Below are positions 1 to 6,980 of a stretch of 10,995 bases of DNA, one piece after another (positions within the stretch are counted from its first letter, which is position 1; every line of letters starts with the position of its first letter). Both the position numbers and the translations under genes were made by a program. The stretch spans positions 1-10,995 of the forward strand of contig JAEYOU010000551.1 of NCBI GenBank assembly GCA_023411405.1, in the 5' to 3' direction. The notes under the pieces were generated by a model. That model did not search any database and was not told the DNA's origin. It worked only from the letters and a program-made list of their open reading frames with translations. This DNA is from Pseudomonadota bacterium. GTDB lineage: Bacteria > Myxococcota > Myxococcia > Myxococcales > Anaeromyxobacteraceae.

Positions 1-167
1 CGGATCACGTGCACCACATCAAGTACCGCTCGCGCGGCGGCGGCAGCGAGGACTGGAACCTCACCTCCCTCTGCCAGGCGCACCACCTCCACGGCGTCCA
101 CGAGGGCCATGTCCGCGTCCACGGCGCCGCGCCGGACGGGCTCCAGTGGGAGCTGAGGCAGACGTGA
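1..167 (+). CDS. HNH endonuclease, C-terminal fragment (5' end outside window)
   Basis: The reading frame open from base 3 to the TGA at 165-167 gives 54 residues and is the end of a gene that starts before the window. It shows the HNH nuclease signature in order: a DHVHHI segment at the start, then RSRGGGS, then WNLTSLC, then AHHLHGVHEGHV. These match the usual HNH pattern of His-His, a central Asn in an NL pair, and a final His-His followed by HxG. HNH domains bind one divalent metal ion and cut DNA. In GC-rich bacteria this type often sits at the C-terminus of a longer protein of unknown role. Only one of the usual zinc-knuckle cysteines is visible, in LCxxHH. The missing N-terminal part means I cannot say whether this is a homing, restriction or defence enzyme. 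The domain call is firm; the biological role is not. Confidence 0.85.
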   Translation, partial: DHVHHIKYRSRGGGSEDWNLTSLCQAHHLHGVHEGHVRVHGAAPDGLQWELRQT

Positions 168-308
168 TGGATGAGTGGGCAGGAGGTCCTTCGCGATCGC
201 TGTCCATCCAGGCCTTTGATCGAGGCGCCACTCAGGAGCCCGCGCGAGATCGCCGCCACTCGCCATCGACGCGGGCTCGTACGGCACGCCTGGTATGCTG
301 GTGGGGTG

Positions 309-962
309 ATGCGCGCGAAGAGGCTGGACATCGAGCTCAGGTCCGAGACCGAGGCCGACCACGCCGCGATCGTGGAGCTGACGCGGCGCGCGTTCTGGAA
401 CGTCCACCGGCCGGGCTGCGACGAGCACTACCTCGTCCACGTGCTGCGCGGGCACCCGGACTGCCGCGCCGACCTGAACCGGGTCGCGGAGGTCGAGGGC
501 CGGATCGCGGGACACATCCTGTACACGCGGTCGCGCCTCGTGGCCGATGACGGCGCGGTGCTGGACACCCTCACGTTCGGGCCGCTGAGCGTCGCGCCGG
601 AGCTCCAGCGCCGGGGCATCGGGAAGGCCCTCGTGACCCACACCGTCGCGCTCGCGCAGGGCGAGGGGTGTCCGGCGATCGTGATCTTCGGCAACCCGGC
701 CAACTACGTCGGCTCGGGGTTCCGGGGCTGCAAGGCCCATCGGGTGGGCATCCCGGGCGGACGGCATCCGACGGCGCTGCTCGTGCGGGCGCTGAGGCCG
801 GCCGCGCTCGCCGGGCGGACGTGGACGTTCCACGAGAGCCCGGCGTTCGAGCTGGACGCGCGGAAGGCCGAGGAGTTCGACGCGCGCTTCCCGCCGCTCG
901 AGAAGGGGTGGAGGCCCTCGCAGGAGGAGTTCGAGATCCTCAGCCGCTCGTTCGTGGAGTGA
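309..962 (+). CDS. GNAT-family N-acetyltransferase (YhbS-like)
   Basis: This encodes 217 residues with a GNAT fold, which moves an acetyl group from acetyl-CoA to an amine; the substrate cannot be read from sequence. An N-terminal IELRSETEADHAAI segment is typical of the family's first strand and helix. Motif A lies at residues 92-107, with the acetyl-CoA pyrophosphate loop Q100-R-R-G103-I-G105. A later FGNPANYVGSGF stretch (127-138) matches the YhbS/COG3153 subgroup, where a short segment ending in GF precedes the last strands. There is no signal peptide, so it is cytoplasmic. I chose the ATG at 309 because it follows a GGTGGGG purine run and begins just before the conserved domain. An in-frame ATG at 171 would add 46 Arg-rich residues unlike any GNAT N-terminus. 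It stands alone between the HNH gene and the propeller gene. Family call strong, subgroup moderate. Confidence 0.87.
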   Translation: MRAKRLDIELRSETEADHAAIVELTRRAFWNVHRPGCDEHYLVHVLRGHPDCRADLNRVAEVEGRIAGHILYTRSRLVADDGAVLDTLTFGPLSVAPELQRRGIGKALVTHTVALAQGEGCPAIVIFGNPANYVGSGFRGCKAHRVGIPGGRHPTALLVRALRPAALAGRTWTFHESPAFELDARKAEEFDARFPPLEKGWRPSQEEFEILSRSFVE

Positions 963-1100
963 AGCCACGCACCGGCCTGCCCCGTCGGGTCCGGATGAAC
1001 GAGCGACCCCAAGCAACCGGGTAGGGCGGGCAGAGCGCGAGCGAGGATGGCGCGTGGGTCGCCGCCTCCACTCCCGGGGCGGCGCCACAGGAGGAGAGCC

Positions 1101-2432
1101 ATGGATCGCTGCGTCCTGCCCGCTCGCCGCTCGTGGATGATCGGGGTTGTCTCGCTGGGCCTGCTCGCGCTCGCTCCCGGCGCCGGCGCGCACCCCGCCT
1201 CGAACCCCTCGCTCGTCCTCGGGGGAACCTACGCGTCCGGATCCTCGAACGGCGCCGTCCTCGCGGTGGCGGACATGGACCGGGACGGAGCGGCGGACGT
1301 GGTCGTCGGCGGCTGCTCTTCGGCGTTCGCGGAGTGCTACCAGGCGTCTGCCCAGGGGGTCGTGAGCGTCCTCCTGGGGCGGGGGGACGGGACGTTCGAA
1401 CCGGCCGCCAGCGCCCCGGCCGGCGGCGCTCCGGTGACGTCGGTCGCGATCGCGGACCTCGACCACGACGGCTGGCCGGACGTGGTCGCGGCCAACGGGT
1501 TCTCCGACACGGTCGGGGTCCTCGCGGGCGCCGGCGACGGGACGCTGCGGCCGGCCGCGACCGTCGCCTCGGGCGGGATCTACGCGAGCGGCGTCGCGGT
1601 GGCGGACGTGAACGAGGATGGCGATCCGGACCTCCTCGTGGCCCACCTCTGCGACGCGGATCCCTGCGCGGGCGGGCTGCTCGGCGTGCTGCTGGGCAAC
1701 GGGGACGGGTCCTTCCAGCCGGCGCTGACCCTCACCGGGTTCAACGCGCAGTCGGTGGCGTCCGCCGACCTGGACCGCGACGGCCACGCCGACGTCGTGA
1801 TCGGGAGCGGGCACTTCACCGTGGGAGTGCTCCTGGGCAACGGCGACGGGACGTTCGCGCCCGTCGTGAGCTACGACGCGGGCGGGTTCGGCCAGCCGTC
1901 GGTCGCCCTGGCCGACGTCGATCGAGACCGGCGGCTCGACCTGGTGGTCGCGGTCTGCGCTCCCGAGGCGGCCCACGGCTGCGGCGGCGGGGAGGCGACC
2001 CCCCACGGCCTCGTCGGAGTCCTGCTCGGGAACGGGGACGGGACCTTCCGGTCGGTCGCGACCTACGACGGCGGCGGCAAGCACGTCCAGTCCGTCGCCG
2101 TCGCCGATCTCGACGACGACCGCCGTCCGGACGTGGTGGCGATGACGCAGTGTGGGGCGGAAGGATCCTGCTCGGCGGGCCCGGTCACGGAGCTGCGCGG
2201 CGACGGTCGCGGCGCGCTCCGGCTCGCCGCCTCGTACCCCACGGGAGCCGGGAGCCCCGGCGCGCCCTCCTTCGGCACCATGGCCGTCACCGCGGACGTG
2301 AACGGGGACGGAGACGAGGACGTCCTGGCCGGCAACGTGGAAGGCTCGGTGACCGTGTACCTCCAGGCGCCCGACCGGAAGGCGCCGTGGCGACCCCGCG
2401 CGTGGCGCCGCTGGTGGCACGGGTGGCGCTGA
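1101..2432 (+). CDS. Exported FG-GAP/VCBS repeat protein, probable seven-bladed beta-propeller
   Basis: The 443-residue product starts with a signal peptide: basic residues to about 10, a hydrophobic core at 13-27, and likely cleavage after AGAGA near residue 30. The rest is seven repeats, each with a calcium loop of the DxDxDGxxD kind. Loops begin at D58, D119, D169, D223, D272, D336 and D399. Each is followed by a strand like GVLLGNGDGTF. Seven FG-GAP units fold as an integrin-alpha-like propeller, so this is probably a secreted or surface binding protein; the ligand is unknown. Loops five (D272) and six (D336) lack the central glycine. Blades 1, 3, 5 and 6 carry a cysteine pair just after the loop (72/79, 184/189, 286/294, 351/357). 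The protein ends in a Trp/Arg-rich tail (427-443). AGGAGG at 1089-1094, six bases before the ATG, fixes the start over an in-frame ATG at 1047 that has no such site. Confidence 0.88.
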   Translation: MDRCVLPARRSWMIGVVSLGLLALAPGAGAHPASNPSLVLGGTYASGSSNGAVLAVADMDRDGAADVVVGGCSSAFAECYQASAQGVVSVLLGRGDGTFEPAASAPAGGAPVTSVAIADLDHDGWPDVVAANGFSDTVGVLAGAGDGTLRPAATVASGGIYASGVAVADVNEDGDPDLLVAHLCDADPCAGGLLGVLLGNGDGSFQPALTLTGFNAQSVASADLDRDGHADVVIGSGHFTVGVLLGNGDGTFAPVVSYDAGGFGQPSVALADVDRDRRLDLVVAVCAPEAAHGCGGGEATPHGLVGVLLGNGDGTFRSVATYDGGGKHVQSVAVADLDDDRRPDVVAMTQCGAEGSCSAGPVTELRGDGRGALRLAASYPTGAGSPGAPSFGTMAVTADVNGDGDEDVLAGNVEGSVTVYLQAPDRKAPWRPRAWRRWWHGWR

Positions 2433-2479
2433 CCCTGGGGCGGACGCCCGAGGCGCCACGGTCCGCGCAGGGGGATCCG

Positions 2480-2516
2480 CTCCGTTCGCCCTTCGACAGG
2501 CTCAGGGCGAGCGGAG
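2480..2516. repeat. Imperfect palindromic repeat (REP-like)
   Basis: Thirteen-base arms at 2480-2492 and 2504-2516 are reverse complements except for one T/C difference, leaving an 11-base loop. The core CTTCGACAGGCTCAGGGCGA matches, from memory, a dispersed palindrome common between genes in many proteobacterial and related genomes. It lies between the convergent propeller gene and ATPase gene, a usual place for such elements. The hairpin could also help end transcription from either side, but it has no T-run, so I do not call it an intrinsic terminator. Confidence 0.7.
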
Positions 2517-2518
2517 TC

Positions 2519-2545
2519 CTTCGGACCAGGCTCAGCTCGAGCGGG
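2519..2545. repeat. Degenerate second copy of the palindromic repeat core
   Basis: The sequence from CTTCGGACCAGG to CTCGAGCGGG repeats the core of the element just to its left (2491-2515), with two small insertions and a GG to CT change that spoils the palindrome. It overlaps the 3' end of the - strand ATPase gene, and the gene's TGA stop (2532-2534) falls inside it. The element appears to have inserted at, or been captured by, the gene end. Confidence 0.5.
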
Positions 2546-3029
2546 AGACCGGGGCGACCACCTCGTGCTCCTCGTCCGCACCCAGCGGCTCGCACCGGCC
2601 CCAGAGGAGTTCGAAGGTCGGCCGCGCGATGAGCATCGCCCCGGGCTCCTCGTTGCGCCGGGCGACGCGCGCCCAGGCCTCCGCGGCGGAGATCTCGAGG
2701 TGGTACAGCCGGTGGCGCCCACCGAGCGCCTCGACGCGCCGGCGGGTGTCGTCCCGCTGCGCGCGCGACCAGAAGTTGAGGTCGAGGACGACGTCGAGGC
2801 CCAGCGCGAGGCACCGCGTCCACTGGCGCTCGAGGAGCGCGCTCACCCGCGCGGCGAGCGCGGCGAACCGGTCCGCCGGCGGGTCCGCGCCGTACAGCGC
2901 CACCATCCACTCGTCGTGCGTGAACCGCACGGCGCGGAGGCGCTCGGCGAGCGCCTCCGCGAACGTGGTCTTGCCCGCGCCGACCGCGCCGTGGACGAGG
3001 TGCGCCGTCCCGGGCGGCCGCGGGATCAC
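2532..3029 (-). CDS. Small P-loop ATPase / predicted kinase (AAA_33, zeta-toxin-like)
   Basis: The product is 165 residues, the normal size for the predicted-kinase group COG4639 within the P-loop kinases that include polynucleotide kinase and zeta toxin. Walker A is G14-AVGAG-K20-T21. THDEW (37-41) matches the conserved Asp that follows the first strand in these kinases, and DVVLDLNFW (79-87) is the second acidic strand. An Arg-rich lid lies at R121-N126. These features predict ATP-dependent phosphoryl transfer, but the acceptor is unknown. The start is the GTG at 3027-3029, which overlaps the upstream glycosidase stop as GTGA. This implies translational coupling and membership of the same operon. 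Extending the frame further upstream would overlap the glycosidase with unlikely Arg-rich sequence. The last codons lie in a degenerate repeat. A toxin role is possible but unsupported, as I see no antitoxin partner. Confidence 0.8.
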   Translation of the reverse strand: MIPRPPGTAHLVHGAVGAGKTTFAEALAERLRAVRFTHDEWMVALYGADPPADRFAALAARVSALLERQWTRCLALGLDVVLDLNFWSRAQRDDTRRRVEALGGRHRLYHLEISAAEAWARVARRNEEPGAMLIARPTFELLWGRCEPLGADEEHEVVAPVSRSS

Positions 3030-4375
3030 TGCGCGCTGCGCTCGTAGACGAGGTGCGCCATGGACCGCGCCGGGAGCGCCAGCGCGGGCGCAGGGGCGAG
3101 GGTGCCGAGGGGCGCCTCGTCGTCCACGATCTTGGCGTCGAAGTACGTCGCCTCGCGGAGCGTGTAGCCGGGGAGCTCGACGGAGAGCGTCTTGGGCGCC
3201 TTGGCCGTGTTGCTGAGCACCACGTCGAGGCGGGTGCCGCTCCGTGCCGCGTGCGACCAGACGTCGGCGTCGCCCGTGCGCGTGCGGACGAGGTCGCCGG
3301 TGAGACCCCCGAGGATCCGGAAGGCGAAGTAGGTCGGGCGCCGCACGCCGCCCTGGTCGATGAGGCCGTGGCCACCGGTGGCGTGGAGGGCGAAGTAGTG
3401 CGCGGAGGCGACGCCCAGCTCGTTGAACCGGAACGCCATCTCCGTCGCCCACATCGCGGCGGGCATGTCCGTGAGGTGGTTCATGCGCGACGTGAACCAG
3501 GAGAGGCCGTACTCGGTGATGCCGAACTCGATCGGGCGGGTGTAGCCCTTCGGGTTCGAGGCCTTGTCCTTCCAGAGCGCCGTGAACCCCTTGACCGTCT
3601 CGTCGGCCTCGCCCACCGAGCCGAACGCGAAGTCGTCCGAGGCCGTGCCGTCGGTCGGGTAGATGTGCCAGGTGAGGACGTCGACCACGTCGCCGCAGCC
3701 CTTCACGAACCCGGCGATGAAGGTCTCGCGCCCGCCGCGCGCGCCGGAGGCGGCCGGGCCGCCCACCTTGGCCGTGGGATCCACCGCCTTGATCGCCGCC
3801 GCCTGCGCGCGGAAGACCTCGCAGTACTTCTCCGGCGTCCAGCTCGGGTCACCGCGGGTGACCGCGAACAGGTCGGGCTCGTTGCCGATCTCCCAGTAGC
3901 GGACCTTGATCCCGCGCTTCTGGGCCATCCGCACGTTCTCGGCCGCGTCCTCGGGCCGGTTCTTCGGCGGGTCCTTGGAGATGCCGCCCTGGAAGACGCG
4001 CGTGTGGATCACCGTCACCGGGTCGGCCAGCATGTTGAGGTTCGACTGGAAGTTCGCGAGGGCGGGGTCGGTGAGGTCGTTCTCGTCCCCGACGTTGCCG
4101 CCGGGGAACCTGAGCTCGGCGACCCGGAGGGCCTGGAAGTCCTCGATGTAGTCGACGAGGGGCATCCAGTTCCCGAAGTTGTAGCCGGCGAGGACGTTCC
4201 GGTTCACCGGGGCGATGACCTTGTCCACGTCCACCTGGAGACCCGGACGGTCGGGCTTCTTCGCGTCGGCCTGGGGGGCGGGCTTCCCGGTGTCCGGCGA
4301 GGGACGGAAGAGGGCGCAGCCCGAGAGGAGCAGGGCGGCGGGGAGGGACCAGCGGAGGGTGCGGGGAAGGTTCAT
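3026..4375 (-). CDS. Lipoprotein glycoside hydrolase, clan GH-A type (GH51/GH39/GH79-like)
   Basis: This is a 449-residue protein with a lipoprotein signal: charged start, hydrophobic 11-17 and lipobox LSGC with the lipid-bearing Cys20. The next residues (Ala, Leu) give no inner-membrane retention signal, so an outer-membrane location is likely. A Lys/Pro-rich linker reaches about residue 45. The body reads as a TIM barrel of clan GH-A: LRFPGGN (88-94), EIGNEPD with likely acid/base Glu166, WHIYP (236-240), and ITEYG with likely nucleophile Glu288. A C-terminal stretch from about 360 resembles the beta-sandwich of GH39/GH51 enzymes. The PGGN and GNEP motifs fit GH51, GH39 or GH79, and I cannot choose among them, so the substrate is open. 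GAGG eight bases before the ATG supports this start. It lies between GH1 and the ATPase gene on the same strand, 80 bases after GH1. Confidence 0.8.
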   Translation of the reverse strand: MNLPRTLRWSLPAALLLSGCALFRPSPDTGKPAPQADAKKPDRPGLQVDVDKVIAPVNRNVLAGYNFGNWMPLVDYIEDFQALRVAELRFPGGNVGDENDLTDPALANFQSNLNMLADPVTVIHTRVFQGGISKDPPKNRPEDAAENVRMAQKRGIKVRYWEIGNEPDLFAVTRGDPSWTPEKYCEVFRAQAAAIKAVDPTAKVGGPAASGARGGRETFIAGFVKGCGDVVDVLTWHIYPTDGTASDDFAFGSVGEADETVKGFTALWKDKASNPKGYTRPIEFGITEYGLSWFTSRMNHLTDMPAAMWATEMAFRFNELGVASAHYFALHATGGHGLIDQGGVRRPTYFAFRILGGLTGDLVRTRTGDADVWSHAARSGTRLDVVLSNTAKAPKTLSVELPGYTLREATYFDAKIVDDEAPLGTLAPAPALALPARSMAHLVYERSAQ

Positions 4376-4455
4376 GCGCGTTGCCTCGAGGATGGACGGG
4401 TCAGCTGGGCTCTTCGTCTCTTCTCCGCCGCGGGAGCGGCGGCGCGGCGGCAGGA

Positions 4456-5838
4456 TCACCTATCCAGCTCGCCGCGGACGAACCGTCCATACCACTCGCC
4501 ACTGGCCTTGACCATCCGGGGACCACCGGGCACGGCCATCCGGACGATGCCGAAGCGGTGCGCGTACCCCTCGGCCCACTCGAAGTTGTCGACCAGCGTC
4601 CAGACGAGATAGCCCTTCAGCGGAACACCCTCGCGCAGCGCGTCCCGGCAGGCGGCGAGGTGGGACTCGAGGTACCGGCGGCGGTCTTCATCCTCCACGC
4701 GGTCCCCGGCGCGGGGGACGTCCTCGTAGGCGGCGCCGTTCTCGGTGACCACGAGCGCCTTCGGCTTCCAGTCGCGGTGAATGCGCACGAGGATCTCGCG
4801 CAGCGCGTCGGGGTAGACCTCCCAGCCGATGGCGGTGTGCGGCTCGTCCGTCCTCACGAACCGCGCCTGCACCCACCCGTGATCGGGCGCGTGCGTGACG
4901 AGGTGGCGGTTGTAGAAGTTGACGCCCACCCAGTCGATCGGCTGGGCGATGAGCGCGAGGTCCCCGGGCCGGAGCGCCGCCTCGAGCCGCCCGCTGCCGC
5001 CCTGCCTGCCCTCGAGCTCCTTCGGATAACCGAGGCCGAAGACCGGATCGAAGAAGAGCCGGTTCCGCACGGCGTCCATGCGGCGGGCGGCGGCGTGGTC
5101 CTCGGGGGTGTCGGTGGCGGCGTGGATGGGGGCGGGGTTGTTGACGATGCCGATGCGGGCGCGCGGGAGGACGCCGCGGACCGCCTGGACCGACAGTCCG
5201 TGCGAGAGGAGCAGGTGGTGGACGGCGACGAGCGAGCCCTCCTCGTCCCGGATCCCGGGCGCGTGGATCCCCCACGCGTGCCCGAGGAACCCGGCGCAGA
5301 ACGGCTCGTTGTGCGTCGCCCAGCTCGCGACGCGATCCCCGAGCCGCTGCGCGACGGCCCGCGCGTAGTCGGCCATCGCGTACGCCGTCTCCCGCCGCAT
5401 CCAGCCGCCCTCGTCCTGGAGCGCCTGCGGCAGGTCCCAGTGGTAGAGCGTCACGTGCGGCGAGAGCCCCCGGGCGAGGCAGCCGTCCACGAGGCGGTCG
5501 TAGAAGTCGAGCCCCTTCGCGTTCACGGCGCCGCGGCCCTGCGGGACGACGCGCGGCCACGCGACGCTGAAGCGGTACGCGTTGAGGCCGAGCGCCTTCA
5601 TGAGGTCGAGGTCCTGCGCCCACAGGTGGTAGTGGTCGCAGGCGAGGTCCCCGTGATCGCCGTTCTTCACCTTGCCCGGCGTGTGGCTGAACGTGTCCCA
5701 GATCGAAGGCGCGCGGCCGTCCTCGGCGACCGCGCCCTCGATCTGGTAGCTCGCGGTGGCGGTGCCGAAGAGGAAGTCGGAGGGGAAGTCGGAGCGCTGC
5801 ACGGCGGGCGTGGCGGAGGGGACGGGCGGGGTCGGCAT
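4456..5838 (-). CDS. GH1 family beta-glucosidase / beta-glycosidase
   Basis: The 460-residue product has the usual length for bacterial GH1 enzymes, which hydrolyse beta-linked glucosides or galactosides with retention of configuration. The N-terminal signature FLFGTATASYQIEG (22-35) is complete. YHWDLPQAL (132-140) contributes to the sugar-binding subsite. The acid/base is Glu178 in THNEP, and the nucleophile is Glu366 in VTENG. The C-terminal NFEWAEGYAHRFG (418-430) is the classic subsite -1 loop. All catalytic features are intact. There is no signal peptide, so it acts in the cytoplasm on imported short sugars. It is the first gene of the likely operon with the lipoprotein glycosidase and the ATPase, suggesting the lipoprotein enzyme releases sugars that this one finishes. 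Exact substrate preference within GH1 cannot be read from these motifs. The family call is near certain. Confidence 0.96.
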   Translation of the reverse strand: MPTPPVPSATPAVQRSDFPSDFLFGTATASYQIEGAVAEDGRAPSIWDTFSHTPGKVKNGDHGDLACDHYHLWAQDLDLMKALGLNAYRFSVAWPRVVPQGRGAVNAKGLDFYDRLVDGCLARGLSPHVTLYHWDLPQALQDEGGWMRRETAYAMADYARAVAQRLGDRVASWATHNEPFCAGFLGHAWGIHAPGIRDEEGSLVAVHHLLLSHGLSVQAVRGVLPRARIGIVNNPAPIHAATDTPEDHAAARRMDAVRNRLFFDPVFGLGYPKELEGRQGGSGRLEAALRPGDLALIAQPIDWVGVNFYNRHLVTHAPDHGWVQARFVRTDEPHTAIGWEVYPDALREILVRIHRDWKPKALVVTENGAAYEDVPRAGDRVEDEDRRRYLESHLAACRDALREGVPLKGYLVWTLVDNFEWAEGYAHRFGIVRMAVPGGPRMVKASGEWYGRFVRGELDR

Positions 5839-6020
5839 CTCTCGTCGGAGCTCCTGGTTCGCTCGGGGGAACTACGACCTTTCAGTCGAGGGAACACGGT
5901 TTCGGGACCGCGCGCAACCCCCTAGATTCACGACAGAACGAAGGGAGTCCTCGGGCGCGTGGCGCGGGCGCGGGCTGGTTCGCGGGGGTCATGGCTCGCG
6001 AAGGAGTTATGAGAGGGGCC

Positions 6021-6980
6021 ATGCGTACGCAGCTCAAAGGCGCCGCCGCCCGCCGGGAGCTTCTCCCGGGCACCTCGCCCGCGCTCCTCCAGGAGCTCCA
6101 CCTCCTCACGCGGACGGGCGACCTCAACGCGGACAGCCTCCGGAAGCTCAAGCAGGTGAACCACCTCGCCGGCCTGCTCGCGCCGGCGGTGGACGACGTG
6201 CTCTCGCGCTTCGGGGACCCGGTCCTCGTCGACTGCGGGGCGGGCAAGAGCTACCTCGGGTTCATCCTGTACGAGCTCTTCCTCAAGGGCGCGGGCAAGG
6301 GCTCGCTCGTCGCGGTGGAGGCGCGGCAGGAGCTCGCGGACGCAGGCGCCGCGCGCGCGCGGCGGCTCGGGTTCGACCGGCTCCGTTACCTCGCCGCCCC
6401 GATCGACGCCGCGCCGGTCCCACGACGCGTCCACCTCGTCGCCGCGCTCCACGCCTGCGACACCGCCACCGACGACGCGCTGCTCCTCGCGATCCGGCAC
6501 GGGGCCGATCACGTCGCGGTCGTCCCCTGCTGCCAGGCCGAGGTCTCGCGCCAGCTCGAGGCGGCCGCCGCGCCGGACCCCCTGGTCGCGCCGCTGTTCG
6601 AGCACCCGTGGCACCGCCGCGAGTTCGCCTCGCACCTCACCAACGTCGTGCGCGCCCTGGTGCTCGAGGCGCACGGCTACCGGGTGACGGTCACCGAGCT
6701 CACCGGCTGGGAGCACTCGATGAAGAACGAGCTCCTCCTCGGGAAGAAGGTCCGCGGCCGCTCGGGCGCGGCCCGGGAGAAGCTCGCGCGCCTGCTCGCG
6801 GCGACGGGCGCGCGGCCGAAGCTCGTGCGGGAGCTGGAGCGCGGCTCAGCCCGGGAGACCGAAGACGCGGATCACCCAGCGCAGGAACCCGGTGGTCATG
6901 GCCGGGAGGTAGGTGATCACGAGCACCCCGGCGCTCATGATGAGCAGGAACGGGAAGGTCTTCCGGTACACCCACGGTAG
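6021..6980 (+). CDS. Class I SAM-dependent methyltransferase (Methyltransf_32-like)
   Basis: The protein is 319 residues from the ATG at 6021. The SAM-binding glycine-rich motif I is VDCGAGKSYLGF (70-81), followed by an acidic end of strand two, VAVEAR. ALHACDTATDDAL (142-154) and VVPCCQAE (167-174) are marks of the Methyltransf_32 family, which includes eukaryotic METTL25 and RRNAD1. The substrate is unknown; RNA or a small molecule are both possible. Family-like sequence ends near RELER (residue 274). The last 45 residues are read through the antisense end of the permease gene and look like its shadow, so the reading frame or its stop may be disturbed. The start is uncertain: in-frame ATGs at 5991 and 6009 also exist. 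I prefer 6021, which has GAGAGGGG just upstream. AAGGAG at 6001-6006 is badly spaced for either 6009 or 6021. It is divergent from the GH1 gene. Confidence 0.82.
   Translation: MRTQLKGAAARRELLPGTSPALLQELHLLTRTGDLNADSLRKLKQVNHLAGLLAPAVDDVLSRFGDPVLVDCGAGKSYLGFILYELFLKGAGKGSLVAVEARQELADAGAARARRLGFDRLRYLAAPIDAAPVPRRVHLVAALHACDTATDDALLLAIRHGADHVAVVPCCQAEVSRQLEAAAAPDPLVAPLFEHPWHRREFASHLTNVVRALVLEAHGYRVTVTELTGWEHSMKNELLLGKKVRGRSGAAREKLARLLAATGARPKLVRELERGSARETEDADHPAQEPGGHGREVGDHEHPGAHDEQEREGLPVHPR

Noticed and set aside
291..299. TGGTATGCT as an extended -10 promoter for the acetyltransferase gene.
   Set aside because: No -35 match lies at a suitable distance, and the start point would fall about at the ATG, leaving no leader. 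The evidence is too weak to list.
1133..2632. Long open frame antisyn to the propeller gene's frame on the same strand (about 499 codons, Arg-rich).
   Set aside because: It is a shifted-frame shadow of the repeat gene, extremely rich in Arg, Gly and Pro with no domain. The real frame has clear FG-GAP motifs.
2532..3029. Reading the P-loop protein as a zeta-type toxin of a toxin-antitoxin pair.
   Set aside because: There is no small antitoxin gene beside it. Its neighbour is a glycosidase with which it overlaps, and the motifs fit the broader predicted-kinase group equally well.
3053..4612. Long + strand frame of 519 codons opposite the lipoprotein glycosidase.
   Set aside because: It has no recognisable motif, is dominated by Val, Glu, Arg and Gly, and covers a gene with complete catalytic motifs on the other strand.
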